A stretch of 64,000 nt of DNA, taken from positions 7,984,676 through 8,048,675 of the forward strand of contig CM061223.1 in assembly GCA_030844895.1 (NCBI GenBank). The letters run 5' to 3'. Source of the stretch: Ambrosia x helenae (Eukaryota; Streptophyta; Magnoliopsida; Asterales; Asteraceae). Made by a program: the position numbers and the translations under genes. A model generated the notes under the pieces. It saw only the letters and a list, made by a program, of their open reading frames with translations, was not told the origin of the DNA and did no database searches. Shown here one piece after another: positions 47,081 to 56,500 of this stretch. Within the stretch, counting starts at the first letter, position 1. The number at the start of each line of letters is the position of its first letter.

Positions 47081-48639
47081 GAAAGTCATGTTTTGTCTAT
47101 TGGTAACAAATGTGTAAATGTGAAATAATAACATAGTTTTGATTACATAAAATGTCATGTGTAAATCAAGGTTTATACATATGTTTGTACTTGGAAGCAA
47201 ATGAAAGAAAAATAAACAAAGGTACTTACTGCTCAGTTTCTTCAGGGCCTTCTTGTAAAAAGGCTCGCGCATCGGCGGCGGCTCAACCTCCAATTCATGC
47301 GGCTTGCTACTTCCATGAGTCGCCCGCTTTGGCGACAAGCCACCACCTACGTTCTCTTCAGCCGTCTCTGGCTGCTTGCGCTTGCGACTTGCAAACAAGG
47401 AAAAAATCCTTTAAATAAGGAAAGACAAAGAAGAATAAAACAAAGAAGCTAGAAGGGACTCACTGTCAGTCGCCATATCCTTCGGCAGGCGGCCTTCAGC
47501 CGTCTCATCTCCGCCTTGCGCCCCGGCCGAAGACGACCCCCCATACAGCACCACCTGCAGATCGACGCGTACGATGTATTAGACCGGACGACGAATCACT
47601 TGACTCATCGTCCGACAAAAATACATAATCAACACCCGCCGCCGTTTTCACGGACACCGGGTCAGGGTTGATTAAAAAACCAACCGCAAGGTTAGAAGGC
47701 GCACCTTGCATCGGGCCGGGGAACAAGAAGTTCTCCACCAAAAGATCCATCTCAGACACGCCCCCCTCCGGCACCGCAACATACATGGTCTTCACAGACC
47801 GGGCGGCAAAAAAATCAAACAACAAATCACCTGCGATCAAAAAACAAAGGCGTAAGAAATAAGGAATACAAACATACTGGACGCAACAGAAAACACTTAC
47901 CCTCCACAGAAAGTGGCGTACCATCTCCAGCAGGCGCCACATTGTATCCCTCCCTCACGCCCAGGCGGCTCAACCCCAGCAACCGAAGGATCCCCTCATC
48001 CAACTTATCCAAGTCATCTAAACGACTTGGGTGCGCAGAAAGATCCTTAAACCACTCCTCCTCCTGGAAATCCTTCATCACCTCGAAGGATGGCACCTTC
48101 TGCCCAGGACAAAGCTCCAGCTTCAACATGTCTACAGGAATCACTTCCTTCTTCACGAAGAAGAAACACCTCTTCCAATCCCGAAGAGTTTTTGGAGAAC
48201 TCTTCGGCACAATCGGGCTGACACTCTTGAATCTCTCCACGAAAGAAACCCAGCCTGATTCCTTCACCTCCAGCTTATAGAACACATTGAAGTGTTCAAA
48301 CATCGGCTGCCTCCTCAGAGACCGGCAGGTGGCCTCGAAGTGCATCACCCTCATCACCACAAAAGGGCTCATTTGAGAGACGTGCACCCCATATCTCTGA
48401 AGGACAGAGATGAAGAAATGAGACACCGGCAGCCGGAAAAGCCCCTTTTGAAAATATGCCTCATATAAGCATATATTCCCCTCCGGGCAGTCGACCGGAG
48501 TCTGCCCCTTTTCCGGCAGCTCCGGATCCCAATCTCTTGAGATACTATACTTTGTAACCAAAGACATAAATTTGTCTTTGGACCACGAGATCTGAGCATC
48601 CTTCATGGCCAGTTCAACCTTCTTGTCCTCCGACGACAT
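45591..48639 (-). pseudogene. Antisense accessory gene of the Tat element (gypsy-type transposase domain plus coiled coil)
   Basis: Start chosen at ATG 48639 (MSSEDKK); the farther ATG at 48765 overlaps the TATA box. Exon 1 (48639-47901) encodes the domain known as putative gypsy type transposon (Transposase_28, PF04195), with ICLYEAYFQKGLFRLPVSHF. It ends at G|GTAAGT, and exon 2 resumes at 47830 after GATCGCAG in phase (AARSVKTMYVAVPE). Later parts lie at about 47560-47465 and 47385-47230 (donor GTAAGT). Part 46960-46405 is a Glu/Lys/Arg-rich coiled coil, and 46413-45845 a longer heptad-like coiled coil reached by a one-base frame change near 46400. The last exon begins at 45782 after GTGCAG and stops at 45594. 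The exon 2-3 joint is unresolved. The role is unknown. The frame break suggests this copy is damaged. Confidence 0.75.
47019..47082. repeat. Compound microsatellite (TA)n(TG)n(TA)n
   Basis: Lies in what would be an intron of the antisense gene. It is preceded on plus by GTCGGGGTGTGACA, an LTR-end-like word that could be a retrotransposon scrap. Confidence 0.9.
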
Positions 48640-48752
48640 CTTCGAGAGAAAAGGATAAAACTCTTGATCGGAAAAAATGAAAATCACCGGTGGAAAACTT
48701 AGAAAATTCTTTAGAAGGGAGAGAATGAAAGAAATCGAACGGTGGAAACGGG

Positions 48753-48760
48753 TATTTATA
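48753..48760 (-). promoter_or_regulatory. TATA box of the antisense accessory gene
   Basis: On the minus strand GGTATAAATACCC precedes the ATG at 48639 by about 115 bp, leaving a leader of about 85 bp. Upstream (higher coordinates) the region 48800-49030 is rich in CACGTG/CACGTGG words (48843, 48992). So the antisense gene appears to have its own promoter inside the retrotransposon. Confidence 0.6.
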
Positions 48761-49417
48761 CCCATCGCATTAAATGCAGGTAATGATGCTAGGCAGGCTT
48801 TTCAAGCAAAGGTCCAATCACAGACGGACACGTCGCACAGCCCACGTGACTAAAACGGCCCACGCGCCGCGCGTGGGTCACTTGCGAGACAGTTGTTCTA
48901 CCCCAGCTGGCAATCGATGCCGATGATCGACAGGTGTACGCCCACGTTCAAAATCACCAGGAACAACTGTCCCCACTCACCAGATATACGACACGTGGCG
49001 GCCTAGCAACTCAACAGTCGTACTAACTGTCAGACACGATCTCCAACACAGGTGTACCAACCGTCAGACACGTCCTTTCAAATTCAAAACATTCCGGCCT
49101 TTAATTCACACAAATCCCAAAGAGACAAATTCAATGTGGAGTAAATGAAGGCGCAGACAGGGACAAAAAACTACTTTTCACAACTTCTAGCCGCGCAAAC
49201 AGGCCCAACGCCTATCATGGCTCAACGCCTGCGCGCCAGACTGAAAATTTTGAAAAAAATTCTTTCCACAATTTCTGGCTGCGCAAACAGACCCAACGCC
49301 TATCTTGGCTCAACGCCTGCACGCCAAACTGAAAATTTTGAGAAAAATACTTTTCACAACTTCTGGCTGCGCAAACAGGCCCAACGCCTATCCTGGCTCA
49401 ACGCCTGCGCGCCAGAC

Positions 49418-50657
49418 TGATGGGTTAGCTAAAAGATGTGTATAAAAGCGTCCTTAAATGAATTTTAAGGAGTGATAAGTTGTCAAATGGTGTTGCTTTG
49501 ATGTTATTATGTTATTTCAGGATTTGATGATTAAAGGAGGCAAATATGACGTTTTGGAGCTGCTCGGGAAAGAAACGGAAGCTTACGTGAGCTGGAAAAT
49601 CAAAAACGGAAGAAAGTGGGATTTTTGGCGTAGGATACGCCAAAACTGGCGTACCCTACGCCAGTGGCGTAGGCAAGAACACAGCTGCTTGCGTAGGGCA
49701 GCAGACATCAGCTCAGCCAAAACCAGTTTGGCGTAGCCTACGCCAAAAGTGGCGTAGGATACGCCAAAAGTCAAACTTGGTCAAAAACTTCCTTTTTTCA
49801 AGTCAATGATCATCAAAAACATTTTAATGACGGATTTATGAGGGGAGACTCGGTTTTTAGCTGTTTTGATCTCATTTTCACTATAAGAATCATCACCATT
49901 GAAGACAAGGATTATCATATATCATTCTCCAAAGTCTAGTATCAATTTCTTGAAGATTAAAGACCCTCTTTTGAAGATGATGAACACCATAGCCATGCTT
50001 GGCTAAAAACATTTGTATTACACTAGGGATGTAGGTTCTTGATAGCTAGGGCTGAAACATTTGGGTATTGTTTAATCTTTTGATTAATGTTCTTGTGTAC
50101 TTGAATTATTTATGTTGAGTAGTGATTAATCTTATGCTAGACTCATTTTTAGTTAATTGATCTTGTGCCAATTTCTAGTGAGATAAGCATGGTTCCTTGC
50201 ATCAACACTACCATAGGATTGTATGTTCTAAATGATAAAGTATAGTTTAGTCCATTGTTGAATGTTGACGAAACTTGATACCTAAATTTATTGAACAATC
50301 AACCCGTTAGTACCAATTGCATTATCCTTGTTCATCCAATTATGCCCAATTGTTGAAAGCCCTAGTGTTCAATTACCAAATCCTTAGTGTAATCATTTTT
50401 ATCTAATTGTTTACAAGTATTATTATTTACTTCTTACGAATTCAATTTAAGTTTCATATTAATCAAACAACAAATTTTCAACCAATTCTTAAATGATAAT
50501 TTGCATACTTCATAATTAACTAGCACCTTCATAAGCAACATTTTCGAAGTTAACTAAACGATATTCACTAACCACACGCTCCTTGGATTGATACCCTATT
50601 TACCCTATCTACCTAGGTTAATTAGGTTTTGCATGACCCGTAACGACCGGTTCATCA
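49418..50657. mobile_element. Solo LTR (1,240 bp) with TSD CAGAC
   Basis: CAGAC at 49413-49417 and 50658-50662. The unit begins TGATGGG and ends TTCATCA, with TGATG/CATCA inverted ends. There is no coding region. The CTCCTTGGATTGATACCC word near its right end resembles the U5 end of Athila/Tat-type LTRs, so plus orientation is likely. The 88-bp period of the host array is restored exactly when it is removed. It contains four perfect hairpins at 49624-49766. Confidence 0.92.
49624..49766. repeat. Four perfect TGGCGTA-nnn-TACGCCA hairpins in the solo LTR
   Basis: 49624-49644 (9-bp arms, centre GGA), 49646-49664 (8-bp arms, centre CCC), 49727-49747 (9-bp arms, centre GCC) and 49750-49766 (7-bp arms, centre GGA). 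The arms are preserved while the 3-nt centres vary. Confidence 0.9.
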
Positions 50658-51021
50658 CAGACTGAAAATTTTGAAAAAAATTCTTTCCACAATTTCTGGC
50701 CGCGCAAACAGGCCCAACGCCTATCTTGGTTCAACGTCTGTGCGCAAGACTGAAAATTTTGAGAAAAATTCTTTCCACAACTTCCGGCTGCGCAAAACAG
50801 GCCCAACGCCTATCTTGGCTCAACGCATGCGCGCCAGAACACAAATAAGGCGCTTCCCGTCATACGCCCACAGCTTGATCTCTGTGCGCGCACCAGTTGA
50901 CGAAGAACAAACAGAAAACACAGGTACACTTTGGTACATGAAAACCCAGTGACGACTGGATGATACTCAAGGTACACTTGTGAAATCAAGTCCAGCACTC
51001 CCCAAAGATACAGGCCAGCAC

Positions 51022-51035
51022 TGGACTGGGGGACT
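51022..51035 (+). other. Polypurine tract before the 3' LTR of the Tat element
   Basis: TGGACTGGGGGACT directly precedes TGAAGGG, the LTR start. It is purine-rich but interrupted by pyrimidines. Confidence 0.55.
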
Positions 51036-52121
51036 TGAAGGGATATGGTATTAAAGCACTATAAATACCATACCATCGCCCACTTAGAACAGGTCCCGCC
51101 AGACGCCCATCCACCCGTTCTACGTCAGCGGATGTCTCACGCCCATCCGCCCGTTTTACGTCAGCGGAACGTCTGGCGTCCACAAGCCCGTTCTACGTCA
51201 GCGATGCATCTGCCGTCCGACGCAAGCACTAATACTCTCGTGCTACGTCGACGGAACACCTGGCGTCACCCGCCCGTTTTACGTCAGCGGTACATCTAAC
51301 GCCAGGCGCAAGAGCGGCCGCCCCTTTTCACACCGGCGGGCCAAATATACATCAAAGCTTCCTTGGCAAGCTTCACTACAAGTGGAAGATACCTTTTGGG
51401 GCAGCTTTGGAACTCACCCCTGCCCTAAACAAAATATCTCTGACATGACAGGCGGCCCGTCAGAGTTCCCCTCCAATCAAAGACTGTTCCTAGTCTGACG
51501 AGCAGAAAGGACGACGACGTGGCAGCCTCCCAGCCAAGATATCTTTCTGACAAAGCAGACTTTTTCTACCCACCTCGAAGTCCTGGAAAGCATAAACTGC
51601 CCACCGCCTTTCTCTACCAATAGGCGAGCACCACGTGTCCACCACCCGTCAACGTCCACTCACTGGGCGCCACGTGTATATGCGCCAGGACGGTAACATC
51701 CCCCCTAGCATTCTACTTTTCCCTACTTTACTTAAACCCACTTGCACCAAATGGGCCTAAGGGCTTGGGCCGGATTATGGAGACACCTCTACCTGGGCCG
51801 GCCCCGTTAAGGGTAGAGGATGGGCTGAGAAAGTAGGATATCTTGGTACTATAAAAGGAGGACTCCCTTCTCCTTTTATTGGCATCTAATATCTCTCATA
51901 CTTTCACTCAAGAAGAATACGAATTCTCTCGTACCTTCTTCAACCCTCTGTTTATTATACTAACAGTTAGAGGCTCGGCTCTTCTAATTGGTAGTCTCTT
52001 AATTCCTTGGTCTTGCCTTTAGACCTTCACGTATTTTATAATCACACTCTCTTTATAAAATACAGTAGAATCACCTCTCGGATCGCCTTTCGCTATACGA
52101 TCCCAGATTCATGTTTCTTCA
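51036..52121 (+). repeat. 3' LTR of the Tat gypsy element
   Basis: 1,086 bp. It aligns along its full length to 20626-21712 with about 15 substitutions and one indel counted by eye, and carries the same ACGTCA cluster, G-boxes and TATA box (51850). It is followed by the TATAC duplication. Confidence 0.95.
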
Positions 52122-52126
52122 TATAC

Positions 52127-52632
52127 AATCCAAGTAATAAGGATTGACGGTGAAATCGTTGCCCAACCGATTAAGGGTATAGAATTTTGGTGGTTTTGTA
52201 ATGGCAGATTTGCTTGTGGACAACTTCTAAAATTTAATACCCTTCTGTTAGTGATCTCCAGCCCAGCTGTTTTGAGGTAGGGTGAGTTTTCCTTTAGGGG
52301 TTCTCATCCTGGGGATAGGTTACAGGTTCGATCCATGCACACCACAAAAAATTTCCCGTGACGGTTTGAGCTTAGACAAGAAGGACACCGGTGTATGGGT
52401 AGGGATTCAAACTTGGGACCGCTAGATTAGGGGTATAGAAGGATTTCCACTGAACTAAACCTTTAAAAAAAAAAAAATTAATACCCTTTTCTAATAAAAT
52501 CTAACCAAACTTATGGTTGTGTGCTCTAAATCTAGCAATTTGTATTTTGTAATGCAAATTAATTTACTTGTGAAAATCTTGTGGAGGTCAACAAAGGTAC
52601 AAAACCAATCGCCTCGTGGTGGATATTTTTAA
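52127..52632. repeat. Flank of Harbinger relic, copy B, right of the gypsy insertion
   Basis: Continues 20339-20625 and is paralogous to about 18425-18672. Apart from the SINE at 52246-52477 it aligns without large gaps. The similarity ends at about 52632. Confidence 0.9.
52246..52477 (+). mobile_element. SINE 1, with TSD and empty site
   Basis: TTAATACCCTT at 52234-52244 and 52478-52488 flanks a 232-bp unit with a polymerase III box B-like GGTTCGATCC (about 52327) and an A-rich tail. The paralogous flank at about 18514 reads straight through (TTAATACCCTTCCCTAAT), an empty site. The 5' boundary is uncertain by 1-2 bases. Confidence 0.82.
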
Positions 52633-52710
52633 GTTTTTAAACAAGGGCAAAATGGTCATTTATAGAAAACTTACAACTTTTTGTTTTCTAACTATAACTA
52701 GTGTCCGATT

Positions 52711-53020
52711 GGTCCTTCAGTTATGGTCCATTGGTTGACGGACCGGGTTCTCCATTGGGAGACCCGAGTTCGATCCCCGCGGGCGGCATTTTAGAGGACA
52801 CAATGAGAAATGATGGATGACTCATGGCCTATGGTCACGAGTTCGAGACCTGATCTGTCTCGGGTTTTACCGGTTCTCCACAGCGAGTTTTCGGACGGGT
52901 GGGGATCGGGTTTTCCCTGGTTCGGGAACCACCATCAGACGGGACTCCCAGCAACGGAAGCCAATTTACCAAAGCCCCCTTGTGAGAGTCTCGCGGTTTT
53001 TGTGTTGGCCGTTCTAAAAA
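52711..53020 (+). mobile_element. SINE 2, tRNA-derived, 15-bp TSD
   Basis: AACTAGTGTCCGATT occurs perfectly at 52696-52710 and 53021-53035. The 310-bp unit carries box B GAGTTCGATCC at 52766-52776, an upstream box A-like TGGTCCATTGG, and ends in a short A run. The 75-residue ORF inside is incidental. Confidence 0.88.
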
Positions 53021-53283
53021 AACTAGTGTCCGATTAAGACAAAACACATGTTTAATACGTTACTACATTACTCTTCTTTAATTTAGTACTTCAAAAAATA
53101 AATTAATTGTTATTACTTGTTAGTGTAATAATTGCTTGATTTAGTAAAAGTTGTTGATCATATACTTATATCATAATAATTATTCAAAAACAGAAAAAAA
53201 AAAAATTCATTGTTTGGTCTAAAGAGGGTGGCTGACATCTTTCTATTAAAAAAAAACAAAAAATTAACCAAACTTTTGTATTA

Positions 53284-53412
53284 GCCATCGGGGTTGGTAG
53301 CCCAATGGTAAAAGCAAAGCTTCTACGAACACCTAAGAGGGAGGTCATGGGTTCAAGTCCTACAGGATCGAGTAGAAATTTGCCGTTAAAAAAAAAAAAA
53401 AAAAAAAAAAAA
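53284..53412 (+). mobile_element. SINE 3 in the ACX3 promoter, with empty site in copy 2
   Basis: An 18-bp duplication AACCAAACTTTTGTATTA (53266-53283; right copy 53413-53430 with one change) brackets a short unit with box A-like TAGCCCAATGG, box B GGTTCAAGTCC (53350-53360) and a long A tail. The promoter of the second ACX3 copy (about 63770-63790) has the uninterrupted target. The unit sits about 100-230 bp upstream of the ACX3 ATG. Confidence 0.88.
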
Positions 53413-53431
53413 AACCAAACTTTTCTATTAT

Positions 53432-53438
53432 TATAAAA
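53432..53438 (+). promoter_or_regulatory. TATA box of ACX3 copy 1
   Basis: TATAAAA, 79 bp before the ATG and just downstream of SINE 3. The homologous position in copy 2 (63789-63795) reads TATACGA. Confidence 0.55.
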
Positions 53439-53516
53439 ACTCTCAGCTAACTTCCTAGCTCCTCTTAAACTGGACACACACAATCATTCATTCATTCATC
53501 AACCCAATCTTCATCC

Positions 53517-56500
53517 ATGGATCGGGTCAGTTTCCGGACCCAAGTCCTAACCCGCCATCTAAACAACCACCACAACCCAACCACCAATATCCTCCACCCG
53601 GCCATATGCATTAACTACTCCCCACCAGAGCTCTCAGAGCCACCAGCTAACTTCGATACAAACTCACTCCGTAAGCTCTTAGACGGCGACAGCATCGATG
53701 AAATCGACTACATTTTTAATCTAATGATACAAAGTGACTTGTTTTGTCGTAGAGAGATGGGTGGCAAAGTGTTTATTTCGCCGGATTTTAACCAGTCAAT
53801 GGAGCAGCAAAGGGAAATGACGATGAAGAGGATAAGTTATCTTAAAGAACAAGGGGTGTTTGATGGTTGGCTTACGAGGAAAGGGCCTCATGCAGAGTTG
53901 TCGGGGTTTACACGTGCGAATTCTTGTGGTGCGTTTGATCATTCTTTAGTGATTAAGCTTGGTGTTCATTTCTTTTTATGGTATGTTTGATTGTCTCAAA
54001 CCTTAATATTTACCATTTTTTTTGCTAAAAAGTACAATATATACTTCAATGTTGGGTACATTGATGGCAAATGAGAGATTTGTGCGGTACGAGGGTATGA
54101 TATTAGGTGATATCCATCTAGCTAGATCAACCAAAGGGAAAATTACTAGAATAGACGAAACGCCGGCTAAGCCTACTAACTTAGCTTGCGTTTTGTCTAT
54201 TTTAGTAAGAGGGTGTTTGGGATTGATTTTTCAAAACAGCTTTTGCGTTTTAGAAAAGCGTGGATGTAACTGCTTTTAGATTATTAGGTTTTGGTAGCCT
54301 AAAAATCCATTTCAAAACGCAATCCCGAACACCCTAAATATGTTTGGCCAAATGCTCATTTTAGTAATTTTTTCCTTTACCCAACACATGGGTCTCACTG
54401 TAAGCAGCCTCTCTATTCTTAGGGGTAGAGGTAAGGCTGTCTACATCTTACCCTCCTCAGACCCTACCTTAGCTTTGCTATAGGTGGGATTAACTGAGTA
54501 TGATGATAATGATATGCCCCACTTACGGTGTGCGCATATAATGTATATATGCGTGGCTCTCGGTGGGCAAAAGTAAAGTTGCACTAGTTTTAACGTTATT
54601 TTACTAATTTCGTGAAAATAACGTTAAAAACAACGGACGGTTAATCATGCATCATGTGGTGGCGTTGATTGCCAAAAGACAAAGGGGTACATGCACTGAT
54701 TGGGTTTGTCCCGATTGCTAAGTGTTTTGTGCCTTATGTCCAAGGCTTGATACCAAACCACATCGAGTCGGGGGTCTCACTGGAAGCAGCCTCTCTATTC
54801 TTAGGGGTAGAGGTAAGGCTGTCTACATCTTACCCTCCTTAGACCCTACCTTAGCTTTGCTATAGATGGGATTAACTGAGTATGATGATGATGATATGCT
54901 CGTTTACCTAGACCAATGAACTAAACCCCTAAACATTTTTTTTTCTTTTGTTTTTTTTAAAACAATAATCTAATAGTGATATAGTTCACTATTTTCAAGC
55001 TTCCTTGGTAATGAAATTGGTATAAAAATTAAAATTGTATGAAACCTATTTAGAAATTCTAACGGCTAAAGTTTAACAGGAGTGTAACTAACAGGATTTA
55101 TACCCGATGGGTATTGCATTGGGTTTGGGATATGGTTTAACAACCGGGCATAAGACATGGTTTTACAAAGGACCATTGGACATGAGATGAAACACGCCAC
55201 ATTGTCCCTAGCATTTAAATACAAGATATTCATTCAATTTTACTAGTTGGGAGTACTTGTTTCTTTGTCATCAAAAGTGTAACCCGCAGATGCGCCTCGC
55301 TTAGAAAGATGCATTCTTAGGCACTCATGCGCGTATTCAGGCCGTGTGCTGGCCAAAAATCGTCTGAAATTGTTTAATATGTCTAAGTAACCAAGCCTTA
55401 CGCAACCTAAACCAGCTCTAAACATGTGTAATACCCGTAAAATGGTATTTTATACTACGACCCTCGCTTTATTTGTGCCTTGCGAGCAGGATCTGGGCGA
55501 GGCCTATGCGTTTTGCGCCATTAAGAAAATATTTCTTGTGTTAGATCTTTTCTAAAGCAATCATCATTTTGACCTTATGTAACTTCAGGGGTGGTGCCAT
55601 TCAATTCATGGGCACAAAACGTCACCATGATAAATGGTTGAAGCCAACAGAAACTTATGAAGTCATAGGTTGTTTTGCAATGACCGAGTTAGGACATGGA
55701 AGTAATGTATGTTAACTGTTAAAGCTGCTTAATTGATTAGTTTCTGTTGTTTTAGTATTTCAAACTAAGGTGTCTCTTGTTTGTTTGGTTACTTTAGGTC
55801 CGAGGGATCGAGACAATCACTAGATATGATGCAAGCACAGGTGAGTTTATCATTAACACTCCTTGTGAATCTGCACAGAAGTATTGGATTGGAGGCGCAG
55901 CTAATGTAAGACATTATTCCGAGTTACTGTGAGTTAATCATTTTCATGGTTTCAAGTTTCATAATGTCGGTTTGTGTTTTCAGCACGCTACACACACCGT
56001 CGTTTTCTCACAGCTTGAAATCGATGGCGTGAATGAAGGAGTGCATGCATTTATAGCGCAGATTAGGGACAAGGATGAAAATATATGTCAAAATGTTCGT
56101 ATAGCTGACTGTGGTCATAAAATTGGTTTAAATGGTGTTGACAATGGTCGAATCTGGTATGGATTGAAATGAATAATTGTTATACAGTACTCTTTAGATA
56201 CTAATAATAACGTTAAATACGCGTTCAGGTTTGACAATCTACGGATACCTAGAGAGAACTTGTTGAATTCCGTTGCTGATGTTTCTCCAGAAGGGCAATA
56301 TTCGAGTGCAATAAAGGATCCTGTTCAGGTTTTAAAAAAAGAACTTCATCGGGCTATATTTCATTATCTCTCATTTTAATCTTTAACTTGCTTATATATC
56401 GCAAAACTTGATTTCAGAGATTTGCAGCTTTTATGGCTCCATTGACAACAGGTCGTGTGACTCTTGCAGTTAGTTCAATGAACACGACAAAGGTACTAGA

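Larger units (their letters stand above)
49155..50840. repeat. 88-bp tandem array near the 3' end of the Tat element, split by a solo LTR
   Basis: The word GCGCAAAC recurs at 49193, 49281, 49369, 50702 and 50790. After removing 1,245 bp (solo LTR plus one TSD copy) the fourth falls at 49457, exactly 88 bp on. About five units, each carrying CCCAACGCCTAT and CTCAACGCCTGCGCGCCA. Tandem repeats before the 3' LTR are common in Tat/Ogre elements. Confidence 0.93.
20626..52121 (+). mobile_element. Ty3/gypsy LTR retrotransposon, Tat lineage, swollen by nested insertions
   Basis: TSD TATAC at 20621-20625 and 52122-52126. LTRs at 20626-21712 and 51036-52121 begin TG and end CA. Internal order is PBS, gag, protease, [nested array 23920-42087], RT, RNase H, second archaeal-type RNase H, integrase, then an antisense accessory gene and a tandem-repeat region before the polypurine tract. 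The second RNase H and antisense ORF are Tat-lineage traits. Removing the nested array (18,168 bp) and the solo LTR (1,240 bp) leaves about 12.1 kb. The LTRs differ at roughly 15 substitutions and one indel by eye, about 1.5 percent, so the insertion is fairly young. The coding part carries nonsense and frameshift changes and is not autonomous. Confidence 0.95.

Noticed and set aside
48640..48765. N-terminal 42-residue extension of the antisense gene
   Set aside because: It overlaps the TATA box and would lie upstream of the transcript start. The domain begins after ATG 48639.
49509..49736. 75-residue ORF in the solo LTR
   Set aside because: It lies across LTR hairpins with biased Arg/Trp content and no family resemblance.
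49418..50657. Interpretation as a hAT insertion with 8-bp TSD CAGACTGA
   Set aside because: The extra three bases belong to the element's own TGA start. TG...CA ends, a 5-bp CAGAC duplication and restoration of the 88-bp period fit a solo LTR better.
49155..50840. CRISPR-like spaced repeats
   Set aside because: The 88-bp units are directly abutting tandem repeats with no unique spacers, in a plant retrotransposon.
52766..53360. tRNA genes suggested by box A/B words
   Set aside because: No cloverleaf can be folded. The words belong to SINEs bounded by target duplications and A-tails.
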